A DNA stretch of 64,000 bases from Clostridium felsineum DSM 794 (GCF_002006355.2 NZ_CP096980.1:3720001-3784000), one strand, 5' to 3'; counted from the stretch's first letter, positions 17,450-27,106 are shown. Numbers and translations are program-made. Notes: generated by a model not told the origin, from the letters alone.

Positions 17450-19318
17450 AAGGGAGTGTCGCAAAATGATTAAAATTAATCATGAGCGATGCTCTTTTTT
17501 TGTTTAAGCTATAAAATTGCCTAATATTTTAAATACTATATTAATTATTTGAATTTCCATGAGATTTTGACGCACTAAAATAAACCTAACTATATTATTC
17601 CATAATTAGGAAATAGTTTTTAATTCGTGAAGATACTTTTGAGTTCTTTCATTTTGGATTTTTAAATGTAATTTGTTAATGTTATATCCAAAACAAAGCA
17701 AAATAAATTCAGTTTTTACACTATTTTTTCCACGTGTTAAAAATCTTTTGAATTCATAGTCGCTTTTTAAAATTCCAAACGCACCTTCAACTTGAATAGA
17801 TCTGTTCATTCTCAATTTAGTTCCCAATTCAGTTTTGATATTGTTGTATGAAATTTGACGCTTTTTAATAAAAGTCTTTGAAACCTGCATTTTTCGGTTA
17901 TTCTTTGCTTTTGTGCACTTTGATTTCAAAGTGCAGTTATCGCAATTTTCACATTCATAAACAGTAACCTCAGACGTATACCCACTTGCAGATTTTTTAT
18001 GAATAATATATGATGGGAATAATTTTCTATTATTATGACAAATATATGTATCTGTTTTAACATCATATTTCATATTTTCACGCTTACTGATGTCGTTTTT
18101 AAAACTTCTTTTTTTCCATTTCTCATAAGTTTGAGGTTTTATATATGGTATTTGATTATTAGACTCTAAAAACAAATAGTTTTCTTCACTTTCGTAACCA
18201 GAATCTGCAATCACATTAGTATATTTATGACCAATTTTTTCTTGCATATTAGTAATCATTGGTATTAATGTTGCTATATCATTTCTATCATCAAATACTC
18301 CAACACCAGTTACATATTCACTATCAACTGCTATTTGTACATTATAGGCAGGTTTTAATTGACCATTTCTCATATGATCATCTTTCATATGCATGAAAGT
18401 TGCATCAGTATCAGTTTTAGAATAGCTATTTCTTTTTGAAAATATTTTCTTACTTAAATTATATTTTTCTTGTCTTTCTTTATATTGTGATAGTTGTTCT
18501 ATCCACTTTTGAATTGCAGTTTTTCTTTTACCGATTCCATGAACAAACTCTATATTTCTTTTTTCTTTTTCAAATAAAAGCCATTGAAGAATTTTGTTTA
18601 TATCATCAATCAAAGTTTCTCTCTCAATAGTGAATTTCATTAATCTTTCAAGATTAATGGTTTTAACAAGAGCAATAATTTTATCAAACATCTTACCTTC
18701 ATTTTTATAAATAGCTTTCTTCCAAACAAAAGTATATCGGTTGGCATTTGCCTCAATTTTAGTACCATCGATAAATACATTTTCAAATAATAATTCTTTT
18801 TCTTTAGCTAAATAGTTAACTTGTTGATAAAATAAATCTTCAATCACTTCATTTGAAAGATATTTTTTTCGAAATCTACTTATAGTAGCGTGATCAGGTG
18901 CTTTAAAGCCTTGAAGTAGCCATTTGAAATTTATATCTCTTTTGCATGCTTTTTCTATCTTTCTACTTGAATAAATATTTTGAGAATAAGCATAAGATAT
19001 TATTTTGAACATGATTTTGGGTTCAACTGCTGATTTTCTTCCTACGGAAGAATACGCCTTGTACAATTTTTTATAATTTAATCCCTCCAACAAATAGCTT
19101 AGCAAACGAACCGAATCATCTTCTGGTATTAAGTTTTCTAAATTTAATGGTAATATAAGTTGCAAATTATCATTAAATTGATTATAATTTTTTGTGTATA
19201 ATTTAGTTACGTTCATAATTTAATTATACAATCAATGTGAGTTCTTCGGAACTCACATTTTTTATATACAACAAAGGAGCTATTGCAAAACTATTTTTTA
19301 GTTTTGCAACAGCCCCTT
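17450..19318 (-). mobile_element. IS1182-family insertion sequence
   Basis: The ends align as AAGGGAGTGTCGCAAAA (left, 17450) and AAGGGGCTGTTGCAAAA (right, inverted, ending 19318), imperfect terminal repeats of the IS1182 type. Both ends form hairpins; the right one has perfect 11-nt arms TTGCAAAACTA at 19283-19309. I find no clear target duplication, so the outer limits are uncertain by a few bases. The single transposase is intact. Confidence 0.8.
17606..19216 (-). CDS. IS1182-family transposase
   Basis: A 536-aa DDE transposase. It has the N-terminal DUF772-type domain (YSSVGRKSAVEPKIMFKIISYAYSQ, KAPDHATISRFRKKY), the first catalytic Asp in FIDGTKIEANANRYTF, the second in NVIADSGYESEENY, and the C-terminal segment RSIQVEGAFGILKSDYEFKRFLTRG with the Glu. 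A Cys-rich patch (CENCDNCTLKSKC) in the last third is usual for the family and may bind zinc. The frame is complete, so the element may be active. Confidence 0.95.
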   Translation of the reverse strand: MNVTKLYTKNYNQFNDNLQLILPLNLENLIPEDDSVRLLSYLLEGLNYKKLYKAYSSVGRKSAVEPKIMFKIISYAYSQNIYSSRKIEKACKRDINFKWLLQGFKAPDHATISRFRKKYLSNEVIEDLFYQQVNYLAKEKELLFENVFIDGTKIEANANRYTFVWKKAIYKNEGKMFDKIIALVKTINLERLMKFTIERETLIDDINKILQWLLFEKEKRNIEFVHGIGKRKTAIQKWIEQLSQYKERQEKYNLSKKIFSKRNSYSKTDTDATFMHMKDDHMRNGQLKPAYNVQIAVDSEYVTGVGVFDDRNDIATLIPMITNMQEKIGHKYTNVIADSGYESEENYLFLESNNQIPYIKPQTYEKWKKRSFKNDISKRENMKYDVKTDTYICHNNRKLFPSYIIHKKSASGYTSEVTVYECENCDNCTLKSKCTKAKNNRKMQVSKTFIKKRQISYNNIKTELGTKLRMNRSIQVEGAFGILKSDYEFKRFLTRGKNSVKTEFILLCFGYNINKLHLKIQNERTQKYLHELKTIS

Positions 19319-19346
19319 TCTATATTAATAAAGGTAGGTATTTATT

Positions 19347-19841
19347 ATGATGTATTCAAATTGTAATTTACCATTATCATTGATAAAAAATTACTCAACA
19401 GTTAAAGCTTTTAATAGTAATTCTCATAGTGCTTCATGTTCAACACTTGTGGTTAACCCTGTATGTTTAATACTTACTCAATATGCTACTAAGTGTAAGT
19501 TAAAATTAGGCGATACTTTGATATATTGTATCTATGTTATAAATAACACAAAGAATAGCGTTACAAATATAAAATTAAAGGATACTTTACCAAAGGAAGT
19601 TAAGCTTATACGTACATTTGTTGAAGATGGATACTACAACTATAACAATAATAGTATCCTATATAAAATTCGTAATATAAAACCACATTCCTTTTGTAAA
19701 ATCACTATAGTCTTACGTCCTACGACCTTAGGAAAAAAGATTAACTCAATAGAAGTTATATGTAAAAAATCTAAATGTACTCTTAACAATCCTTGTGAAA
19801 TATGTAGTATTGTAAAACTAAATACTAATGAAGATTTGTAA
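19347..19841 (+). CDS. Small DUF11-like protein (B)
   Basis: A 164-aa protein whose residues 40-135 look like a DUF11 beta-sandwich: YATKCKLKLGDTLIYCIYVINNTKNSVTNIKLKDTLPKEV, then NIKPHSFCKITIVLRPTTLGKKINSIEV. It is Cys-rich (about ten Cys, including CKKSKCTLNNPCEIC near the end), unlike protein A. There is no signal peptide. AGGTAGG precedes the ATG. Before the IS1182 insertion it probably lay directly downstream of DUF11 protein A. The role is unknown; spore or surface structures are possible. Confidence 0.68.
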   Translation: MMYSNCNLPLSLIKNYSTVKAFNSNSHSASCSTLVVNPVCLILTQYATKCKLKLGDTLIYCIYVINNTKNSVTNIKLKDTLPKEVKLIRTFVEDGYYNYNNNSILYKIRNIKPHSFCKITIVLRPTTLGKKINSIEVICKKSKCTLNNPCEICSIVKLNTNEDL

Positions 19842-19897
19842 TAAAATAAGCATATACCTATTATTTTATAAAAATTCAAAAATATCCTACAAAGAAA

Positions 19898-19937
19898 ACA
19901 GTTCTTGAAATCACATACATTTCAAGAACTGTTTTTT
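19898..19937. terminator. Bidirectional terminator after DUF11 B and the PNPOx gene
   Basis: Perfect 14-nt arms ACAGTTCTTGAAAT and ATTTCAAGAACTGT around a 7-nt loop, with six T residues on the plus strand and TGTTTTCTTT on the minus strand. Confidence 0.8.
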
Positions 19938-20337
19938 ATAGATTATATTCTTTAGGTGGATTGCCAGAAAAATCAGCAATAACAGCTTTTGCATTTTCTA
20001 AACAAAACACCTCAAAAATTGGATTTGATGCTTCTTTATATTGTCCTTTTACTATTGGATTAGCCATACAAGCTTCCTTAACAGCCATATTATTTTCAAA
20101 TACAGCTTCTCCACTTAAACGAAGCCATTCATATTCAGGAGTTGAAACACAAATTTCTATCCCTGGATTCTCTTTCATATCTTTATAAACATTCTTGGTA
20201 TTGTTTGTGCAAAACCATAGTTTTCCTTCTCGTTCAGTGCAGAACATAAAAGGACGACATTTTGCCTTTCCATCACGACCTACTGTTGCTAAATATTGAA
20301 CTGGATTTGCTTTTAAAAATTCAACTACTTCTTTCAT
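19936..20337 (-). CDS. Pyridoxamine 5'-phosphate oxidase-fold (PNPOx-like) protein
   Basis: A 133-aa split-barrel flavoprotein: VEFLKANPVQYLATVGRDGKAKCRPFMF, LWFCTNNTKNVYKDMKENP, then the conserved WLRLSGEAVFENN. Length and motifs fit small FMN- or F420-binding proteins of the NimA/PNPOx-like group, which reduce nitroaromatics or quench flavin. It is transcribed alone under a clear promoter with two palindromes around it. Not a true PdxH: the PLP-binding C-terminus is absent. Confidence 0.85.
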   Translation of the reverse strand: MKEVVEFLKANPVQYLATVGRDGKAKCRPFMFCTEREGKLWFCTNNTKNVYKDMKENPGIEICVSTPEYEWLRLSGEAVFENNMAVKEACMANPIVKGQYKEASNPIFEVFCLENAKAVIADFSGNPPKEYNL

Positions 20338-20387
20338 TTTGCTATCTCCTTTTTATAAAAACCTTTCTTAAGCTAAATAGCTTTTAT

Positions 20388-20451
20388 GAAGTGGCCACTT
20401 CCTATGTTTTTATTATAGAAGCTTAGCTTAATTATGTGAAGTAAGCACTTT
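20388..20451 (-). promoter_or_regulatory. Promoter with two operator palindromes for the PNPOx gene
   Basis: On the minus strand TTCACA (20435-20440) and TATAAT (20412-20417) are 17 bp apart. A perfect 14-bp palindrome GAAGTGGCCACTTC (20388-20401) lies just past the -10, and a related copy GAAGTAAGCACTTT (20438-20451) overlaps the -35. Such flanking sites suit repression by a dimeric regulator of a MarR/HxlR type. No candidate regulator gene is next to it. Confidence 0.55.
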
Positions 20452-20590
20452 AAAGTGGTATAGTTTCTTATGAGATACTATTAAGATGTACTATACCATT
20501 TTACTTAAATAATACTCTTGATAAACAAATTAACTTTTTATACAACCATAGTTAAATACTGTGTATTACCATAACCTTTTAATATAATTA

Positions 20591-22348
20591 TCACATTCTA
20601 ATTAATATATCATTTATGTCTTCACTTACTTTTATTCTCTCACTATAAACCCAATCCACATCAAACTCTAAATTAAATATTTTAGAAAATGAATAATACA
20701 TATTTATCTTCTGATAGTAGGTTTCCAAATCATCTAAACTTCCTCTAAAACATTCAGGTTTAAATATGCTCTCCTGCTTATTAATAAATATTTGTACTAC
20801 ATATGATGAAAAAGCATCCATTAATTCTTCCTTAGCTACATCAAATGGAACCTTTAACAAATCCCACTCTATTCCTTCGGTCAATTTATATTTCTTTATT
20901 CTATCCAAAATAATCATGTACTCACTAATATCCATTTTAGTATAATAATCTAATTTTTCTTCCCTAGTACTCCATAGCGCTAACTTTTCATTTAGAGGTA
21001 ATCCTTTAATTCTAAGTATAGCTTCGGATGGTCCAATAACTGCTCTTTCTATACTCTTATCCGAAGCTTCCAATTTATCCTTAATAAAGTCTTGAGTATC
21101 TCCTATACTAGCCACATACCCTACATCATAAATACCAATTCTTCCTGCTCTCCCACTTATCTGTTTTACCTCCTGTGAGGTCAATTCTCTTATTTTATCA
21201 CCATCAAATTTCTTTATATTAACAAATATAATTCTTCTAATAGGTAAATTAACCCCCATACCTATTGCATCTGTAGTCACTAATACTTTTGTCTTCTTAT
21301 TTATAAAATCCTGATATTGAAGTTTTCTCACCTCTGGTGGTAAGTCTCCATATATAATACTTGCCTTAATGCCTTTTGCTGAGTAACTTTGGGCTATCTC
21401 AAGCACTCTTTTTTTTGAAAATACAACCACTGCATCTCCTTCTTTTATATCCTTATAATTAAAGCTTTTTTCCTCAACTTCTAAAGGAATAGATCTTTTA
21501 TATTCTTTTATTTCATAATCATCTTCACAATCCTTTATCATTTTCTCTAATATACCCTTAGCATTTAAAGCTCCACAAATATGAATTTCATCACATTTTA
21601 GTCCTAATACCGCCTTACTCCAAGCTATACCTCTTTGATAATCGCTTATCATTTGAATTTCATCAATAACCGCTATATCATAATGCTCTTTTAAATTAAC
21701 CTTCTCTATTGTAGAAGAGGTGTGAGTTGAATTTGGTTTAAGTATTTCTTCTTCTCCTGTTAATAAATCACATATAACTCCTTCACTATTTAATTTTTCA
21801 AAGTTCTCTAACGCCAAAATTCTTAATGGTGATAAATAAACTCCCTTTCGTGCTGTCTTTAAACGTTCGATAGCATTATGAGTTTTACCTGTATTTGTGT
21901 CACCTAAATGAATGATAAATTTTCTTTTTAGTCTTCTAGCTTCAAGATATTCGTCTTTAGGATTATCTGGAAACTTTTCCTCGAACTCTTTAGCTATAAG
22001 CTTAGGTATATGATGTTTAGTAAGTACTGTCATTAAACCTGAATTATAAAAAGCATTATAATTTTCTTCTAAAATTTCATAGAAATCAAAGCTAGTTCCA
22101 TTCTTTTGATTGTAATTTTGAAGCATCCTTTTACCTATTTCATCCAAAAGCTCTTTATATCTATTAAAAATATCTTCAAAATCCCTAAAACCTTCTTTTT
22201 CAAATTCCTTTAGTTCCCTCAACTTTTTTCTTACAGCTGCTTCATGTTCTATAAGAACTCCTGGTTTTGAATGATACACAATTTCCTCAATTTGATTTAT
22301 TTGGCTTTTTAATTTTTTAAATTCCCTCTGAGCACCGTTTTTTTTCAT
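20591..22348 (-). CDS. Suv3-like ATP-dependent RNA helicase
   Basis: About 585 aa; start at the ATG of MKKNGAQ because GGAGG lies 7 bp ahead of it, five codons inside the longer ORF. The core matches the Suv3 (mitochondrial degradosome) helicase family: Walker A GDTNTGKT, SPLRILALENFE, DEIQM, VVVFSKKR, YGDLPPEVR, TTDAIGMGVNLPIRR and QISGRAGRIG, with a helical N-terminal extension and a C-terminal domain after IERAVIGPS. Suv3 unwinds RNA for degradation. Homologues are best known from mitochondria and alphaproteobacteria; the Walker A has Asp in place of the usual Pro. It is transcribed singly. Confidence 0.85.
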   Translation of the reverse strand: MKKNGAQREFKKLKSQINQIEEIVYHSKPGVLIEHEAAVRKKLRELKEFEKEGFRDFEDIFNRYKELLDEIGKRMLQNYNQKNGTSFDFYEILEENYNAFYNSGLMTVLTKHHIPKLIAKEFEEKFPDNPKDEYLEARRLKRKFIIHLGDTNTGKTHNAIERLKTARKGVYLSPLRILALENFEKLNSEGVICDLLTGEEEILKPNSTHTSSTIEKVNLKEHYDIAVIDEIQMISDYQRGIAWSKAVLGLKCDEIHICGALNAKGILEKMIKDCEDDYEIKEYKRSIPLEVEEKSFNYKDIKEGDAVVVFSKKRVLEIAQSYSAKGIKASIIYGDLPPEVRKLQYQDFINKKTKVLVTTDAIGMGVNLPIRRIIFVNIKKFDGDKIRELTSQEVKQISGRAGRIGIYDVGYVASIGDTQDFIKDKLEASDKSIERAVIGPSEAILRIKGLPLNEKLALWSTREEKLDYYTKMDISEYMIILDRIKKYKLTEGIEWDLLKVPFDVAKEELMDAFSSYVVQIFINKQESIFKPECFRGSLDDLETYYQKINMYYSFSKIFNLEFDVDWVYSERIKVSEDINDILIRM

Positions 22349-22658
22349 AGATATCCTCCACATTTATTTACTTACTTATTATTATATCTATTTTGTGTTA
22401 AATATAAAAACAAAACTCCTATATTTCCATTGGATATTATTTAAATTGCAAAAAATAAAAATTATTGTTTTTTTCACATATATTGAAATAATTTAATATT
22501 TCTTGTAATATAGTAATAAAAGTAAAATTATTTTTTTACCCTTGTATTTTCAATAGTCTTAGCATTTTACTTTTTTAATATCAATAAAGAGGGGGAGTTA
22601 ATATATTTAAATAACTAACTTTACTTATAATAAAATTTACATTTTAGGGGGATTTTAT
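22349..22658 (+). promoter_or_regulatory. 310-bp intergenic region with likely cellulase promoter
   Basis: This gap separates the Suv3-like helicase and the cellulase, which are divergent. It is about 80 percent AT. A plausible plus-strand promoter is TTGAAA (22483-22488), 17 bp, TAATAT (22506-22511), about 150 bp before the cellulase start, leaving a long leader. I see no riboswitch or catabolite-repression palindrome that I would defend. Confidence 0.4.
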
Positions 22659-24929
22659 ATGAATATTAAAAAAAATATTCTTAAACTTGTTATTAGTTCC
22701 GCAGCACTACTGCTCTTTTGCATTCCTATTGGAGTAAGTGCCGCAGAACCTGACTATTCTAATTTAGTTGTTAGTCCTGCTGAAAAACCTTCTATAGGTG
22801 GATCTCTACAAATTCTTCAGCAACAAGATGGAACTAAAACTCTATGTGATAAGGGTGGAAAACCTATACAATTAAGAGGAATGAATACACACGGATTACA
22901 ATGGTTTCCCGCAATACTAAATAATAATGCCTTTGCAGCTGTGTCTAATGATTGGGGAGCTAATGTAATACGTCTTGATATATACGTAACTGAAAACGGA
23001 TACGATACTGACCCCGAAGGTATGACAGCTAAAGTAATCAAAGCTATCGATCTTTCAATAGCAAATAATATGTATGTTATTGTAGATTGGCATATTAACA
23101 TACCTGGTGATCCGAATGCTTCTGTATATTCCGGTGCAAAAGACTTCTTTAAAAAAATCTCTTCAAAGTATCCTAACAATCCAAACATAATTTATGAACT
23201 TTGTAATGAACCTAGCAATGTTGATCCTGGAATAAGTGATGATTCAGATGGATGGAAAAAAGTAAAATCTTATGCAGAACCAATCATAAAAATGCTTCGT
23301 GAAACTGGAAATAATAATCTTATTATTTGCGGAACTCCAAGTTGGAGTCATCGCCCTGATTTAGCAGCAGATGATCCAATTGTAGACAGCGCTAATAACA
23401 CCATATACTCAGCGCATTTTTCTGCTGGAAGTGAAGATCCTTCCCCAAAAGACGCTACTGACAGAACAAATGTTGTGAACAGTATTAAATATGCATTAAA
23501 ACACGGTGTTGCAGTATTTGCATCTGAATGGACACCTGCCGAAGCTACGGGTCTTATTGAAAAAGGAGGAATATATAAAGATTCTTCAGATTGCTGGTTA
23601 AATTTCTTAAATAAAAATAATATAAGTTGGTGTTCTTGGTCACTTGCTAATAATAACGATGCCTCAGCAGCCTTTATCCCTTATGAAATGGGAAAAAGTA
23701 AAGAAACAAGCCTTGATCCAGGTGATGATCAAGTATGGTCACCTTATGAATTAACTATTGCAGGCGAATATGATCGTGCACGTATTAAAGGAATTAACTA
23801 CGAGCCAATCGATCGTACAAAACAGCCTTTTACTACAACTCTTTTTGATTTCAATAACGGAAATACTGAAGGTTTTGGAGTGAATCGTGACAGTCAAGTA
23901 AAAACTATAGGCCTTTCCAATGAAAATAGCGCTTTAAAAATTAGCGGTTTAAACAAAAGCTCTAACCTATCCACTGATAATTTTTGGGGCAATGCTCGCA
24001 TTTCTACTGAAGCTTCAAACTTACATGAAGATATAAAAGATGCAGATAGCTTAACTATGGATGTTATTGCAGCTTCTCCTACAACTGTATCAATTGCAGC
24101 TGTACCTCAAAGTAATACCCACAGCTGGGCTGATCCTAAAAAAGCTGTGCAATTACTTCCACAAGATTTTAAATTACAAAAGGATGGATCATATAAAGCA
24201 ACTCTAACGATTTCATCAGAAGATTGTCCAAATATAAAAAACATTTCTTCTGATCCAAATGACAGTGTACTTACAGATATGGTTTTATTTATTGGAGCAA
24301 GTACAGATTCTATTTCATTAGACAACATATCCTTTTCAGGATTTCATTCTATAGATAATAAACCTGTTGTAAATGCTCCTGTAGGTAAAGGAATACTCCC
24401 CTCTACCTTTGAAGATTCAACACGTAATGGTTGGGATTGGGATCCTAGCTCAGGTGTTAGCAGTCAACTAAACTTAGAAGAAGCTAATAACTCTAAGTCT
24501 ATGTCTTTTTATGTTCAATATCCAGAGAAAAAACCTACTGATGAATGGACTGCCTCACCACGTCTGACCCTATCTGAAATAAATGCTACCCGTGGAGATA
24601 ATAACTATTTCACCTTTGATTTATATTTAAAACCAGATGTAGCAACTAAGGGAACAATCTCTTTCTACTTAGCATTTATACCACCAGAGCTTGGATATTG
24701 GGCGCTAGCTTCAGAACAGTTTAATGTTGAACTGGCTAACCTCAGTCAAGCAGAAAAAACACCTGATGGTTTATATCACTTTAAAGTTAAATTTGATTTG
24801 AACAAAATAGATGATGAAAAAGTTATTGCACCAGATACAATTTTACGCGACATAACTATTGTTGCTTATGATAAAGGCTGTGATTTTGCTGGTAAAATGT
24901 ATATAGATAATATTGGGTTCGAAAAATAA
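22659..24929 (+). CDS. Secreted GH5 endoglucanase with C-terminal CBM17/28-type modules
   Basis: A 756-aa secreted beta-1,4-glucanase. Residues 1-28 are a signal peptide (KK, hydrophobic core, GVSA). The GH5 domain spans about 45-385: RGMNTHGLQW, VDWHINIPGD, acid/base Glu184 in LCNEPS, H253 in YSAHFSAG, and nucleophile Glu290 in FASEWTPAE. It is followed by two beta-sandwich modules (about 390-570 and 575-756) resembling tandem family 17 and 28 binding modules, which bind amorphous cellulose; the assignment is from general pattern (LFDFNNGNTEGFG; STFEDSTRNGWDWD). There is no dockerin or S-layer domain, so the enzyme is released rather than placed in a cellulosome. It is transcribed alone. Confidence 0.9.
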   Translation: MNIKKNILKLVISSAALLLFCIPIGVSAAEPDYSNLVVSPAEKPSIGGSLQILQQQDGTKTLCDKGGKPIQLRGMNTHGLQWFPAILNNNAFAAVSNDWGANVIRLDIYVTENGYDTDPEGMTAKVIKAIDLSIANNMYVIVDWHINIPGDPNASVYSGAKDFFKKISSKYPNNPNIIYELCNEPSNVDPGISDDSDGWKKVKSYAEPIIKMLRETGNNNLIICGTPSWSHRPDLAADDPIVDSANNTIYSAHFSAGSEDPSPKDATDRTNVVNSIKYALKHGVAVFASEWTPAEATGLIEKGGIYKDSSDCWLNFLNKNNISWCSWSLANNNDASAAFIPYEMGKSKETSLDPGDDQVWSPYELTIAGEYDRARIKGINYEPIDRTKQPFTTTLFDFNNGNTEGFGVNRDSQVKTIGLSNENSALKISGLNKSSNLSTDNFWGNARISTEASNLHEDIKDADSLTMDVIAASPTTVSIAAVPQSNTHSWADPKKAVQLLPQDFKLQKDGSYKATLTISSEDCPNIKNISSDPNDSVLTDMVLFIGASTDSISLDNISFSGFHSIDNKPVVNAPVGKGILPSTFEDSTRNGWDWDPSSGVSSQLNLEEANNSKSMSFYVQYPEKKPTDEWTASPRLTLSEINATRGDNNYFTFDLYLKPDVATKGTISFYLAFIPPELGYWALASEQFNVELANLSQAEKTPDGLYHFKVKFDLNKIDDEKVIAPDTILRDITIVAYDKGCDFAGKMYIDNIGFEK

Positions 24930-24935
24930 ATACAC

Positions 24936-24970
24936 TGAAATAGGCACATATTAGGTATGTGCCTATTTCA
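24936..24970. terminator. Shared hairpin terminator of cellulase and MerR regulator
   Basis: Perfect 15-nt arms (24936-24950 and 24956-24970) between converging genes; the 3' arm includes the TGA stop of the MerR gene. T tracts on both sides are short, so efficiency is uncertain. Confidence 0.6.
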
Positions 24971-25777
24971 AATTTTAAGTATTTCAAGCTGCGTAAGTGT
25001 CTTTTCTTCATTATTCTCATCTAACTTAGGAAAAATATATAATTCATGAAAATCTCCTCTTACTTTAATATTATTTTCATTTATATATTTTATAATTTTA
25101 TTGTAGTACTTCTTACTTTCAAACCACTTACCTTCAAAATATATTGTTACATATTCACCCTCTGGTAAAGTAATTATATTATCATTATTCAGTGGTGACT
25201 TTTCGTTTGTAGTTAGCATTATATTTTTATACAAAATTTTATCTCTTTTATCATCATATACTGCACTAGCTGCAAGATCATACCTCAAATTCTCTCCAAA
25301 TTTTTCAATATTAAGCACAGCTTTTCTATAATTTATTTCTATTTCATCACTATCTTTTGAAGCATAAGCAAAACTTATATATTTTCGTTCTCTATTATAT
25401 TTAATAAAAACCTTATTATTTTCGTTCTCAATAATTGAGGCTAATTTACTATTTATTCTATCCAAGTAGTTTTTTATATCATTCATTTCTTTCAATCTAT
25501 CTTCAATTATTTTTTTCTGAACCTTTATCATTTCAAATAATTCTTTAGTTGATATATTAGTTCCCATTATATTTTTTATTTGCTCTAAGGGTAGACCTAT
25601 CCCCTTACAGTATTTGATTATATCAAGCTGAAGAAATTGTTCTATACTATAATATCTATAGTTACTTTTTTCATCTATAATTTTAGGCTTTAAAAGCCCT
25701 ATTTTATCATAGTATCTTAAAGTTTGAACTGATACATTATGAAGTTTTGAAATCTCACCAATAGAAAAATTATTCAT
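24968..25777 (-). CDS. MerR-family multidrug-efflux regulator (BmrR-like)
   Basis: Start set at the ATG of MNNFSIGEISKLHNVS, with AAGGTGG five bp upstream; a GTG three codons earlier overlaps that site. About 269 aa: N-terminal MerR HTH (FSIGEISKLHNVSVQTLRYYDKIGLLKP), a dimerising coiled coil (about 75-115), and a C-terminal effector domain of the GyrI/BmrR type (about 120-269). It follows a MATE pump by 18 bp in one operon, whose promoter carries a MerR-type operator, so it likely activates the pump upon binding a hydrophobic drug. Confidence 0.9.
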   Translation of the reverse strand: MNNFSIGEISKLHNVSVQTLRYYDKIGLLKPKIIDEKSNYRYYSIEQFLQLDIIKYCKGIGLPLEQIKNIMGTNISTKELFEMIKVQKKIIEDRLKEMNDIKNYLDRINSKLASIIENENNKVFIKYNRERKYISFAYASKDSDEIEINYRKAVLNIEKFGENLRYDLAASAVYDDKRDKILYKNIMLTTNEKSPLNNDNIITLPEGEYVTIYFEGKWFESKKYYNKIIKYINENNIKVRGDFHELYIFPKLDENNEEKTLTQLEILKI

Positions 25778-25795
25778 TTGTACCACCTTGCTTTT

Positions 25796-27106
25796 TTAAT
25801 TTATAAAGGCTACAGCTTTCTTAGTGTTTGATTTTATATTAGTAACAATATTTATAACCACAAAGGATAATATTTCTGAAAATATCATACTAGCCCATAT
25901 TCCATTTATACCACAAAAATAGGCAAGTAAAAATAGAACCAGTGGTAAAAATATAAATGATCTAAAGGAGCAAATCAAACTAGAAAATCTAGGCATTTCT
26001 ATAGCTTGATAGTAAATAGACGTATTAAGATTTAATCCTATAAAAATATAAGCCAAATTGGTTATATTAAGACCTAAATAAGTCATATTAATAAGTTTTA
26101 CATCTGAAGTAAATAAACTAACAAAACTCATTCCAAATACAAAGCATACTACTGTAAAAATAACTCCTATAAACGTAGAGACCATTAATGAAAATTTATA
26201 CATCTCAAGCATTACTTTAGAATCTTTATTTCCAAAATAATAGCTTATTAATGGCTGTGCTCCAAAACTAACTCCAATTAACATCATATATATATTGGTA
26301 GTAACATAATTTATTATACTATAGGATGCAACTCCAGTTTCTCCGATGGTTTTATTTAACACTATATTGTAAAAGAATATTATTATAGAAAATGCAACTT
26401 CTGCAAAAAAAGACGGAAAACCTATAGAAAATATATTTTTTATAACATCAATTTTAAGCTTTGCATTTCCAAAGGTTAACTGTCCTTTCTTTCTTAAAAA
26501 ATGTGGCAAAATTATTATAACCGTAGCTATTTGTCCTAATCCCGTAGCTATAGCAGGACCTTTAAGCCCCATATGAAAAGAAAATATAAATATATAATCT
26601 AATATTACATTTAAAATTGCTCCACTTATTGTAGCTATCATCGCTAGCCTTGGACTTCCATCATTTCTAACAAAACCATTTAATGCTATTCCAAGTAAAT
26701 TAGGTATACAAAATAAAGAATAATATCTTAAAAATTCTGTTGCCTCAGCTTTAATTGATTTACCAGCTCCTAGCATTGTCACCATAGGCTCTGCAAAAAT
26801 CACAAATAAAATACTAATAATAAGACTTAATATTATTACAGTTTTAACCGCTTGATTAAAAATATCAACTGCCTTTTTTCTATTTCCAGCTCCAAAATTT
26901 TTAGACACTAACGCTCCTCCACCAGCTGCAAACATCGTTGCTAAACCTGTGAGAAATATTATAGCTGGAAAAGCTATCGATACTGCTGCTAAGCCAGACT
27001 TTCCTACTCCCTGTCCCACAAATATTCCATCTATAACAGTGTATAAGGATGAAACACACATAGCTATTGCCGATGGCACCGAATATTTTAAAAACTTTTT
27101 AAACAT
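25796..27106 (-). CDS. MATE-family multidrug efflux transporter
   Basis: A 436-aa inner-membrane protein of about 12 helices in two repeats. It starts MFKKFLKYSVPSAIAMCVSSLYTVIDGIFVGQGVG, a clear MATE N-terminus with the conserved DGIFVG turn, and continues with FAAGGGALVSKNFGAG and GFVRNDGSPRLAM. MATE pumps export cationic drugs against Na+ or H+. It is first in a two-gene operon with a BmrR-like MerR regulator. It may also act on metabolic waste amines. Promoter architecture strongly suggests drug-inducible expression. Confidence 0.93.
   Translation of the reverse strand: MFKKFLKYSVPSAIAMCVSSLYTVIDGIFVGQGVGKSGLAAVSIAFPAIIFLTGLATMFAAGGGALVSKNFGAGNRKKAVDIFNQAVKTVIILSLIISILFVIFAEPMVTMLGAGKSIKAEATEFLRYYSLFCIPNLLGIALNGFVRNDGSPRLAMIATISGAILNVILDYIFIFSFHMGLKGPAIATGLGQIATVIIILPHFLRKKGQLTFGNAKLKIDVIKNIFSIGFPSFFAEVAFSIIIFFYNIVLNKTIGETGVASYSIINYVTTNIYMMLIGVSFGAQPLISYYFGNKDSKVMLEMYKFSLMVSTFIGVIFTVVCFVFGMSFVSLFTSDVKLINMTYLGLNITNLAYIFIGLNLNTSIYYQAIEMPRFSSLICSFRSFIFLPLVLFLLAYFCGINGIWASMIFSEILSFVVINIVTNIKSNTKKAVAFIN

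Noticed and set aside
17440..19330. Target-site duplication of the IS1182 element
   Set aside because: TTAATAA occurs on both sides but not next to the element ends, so it does not qualify.
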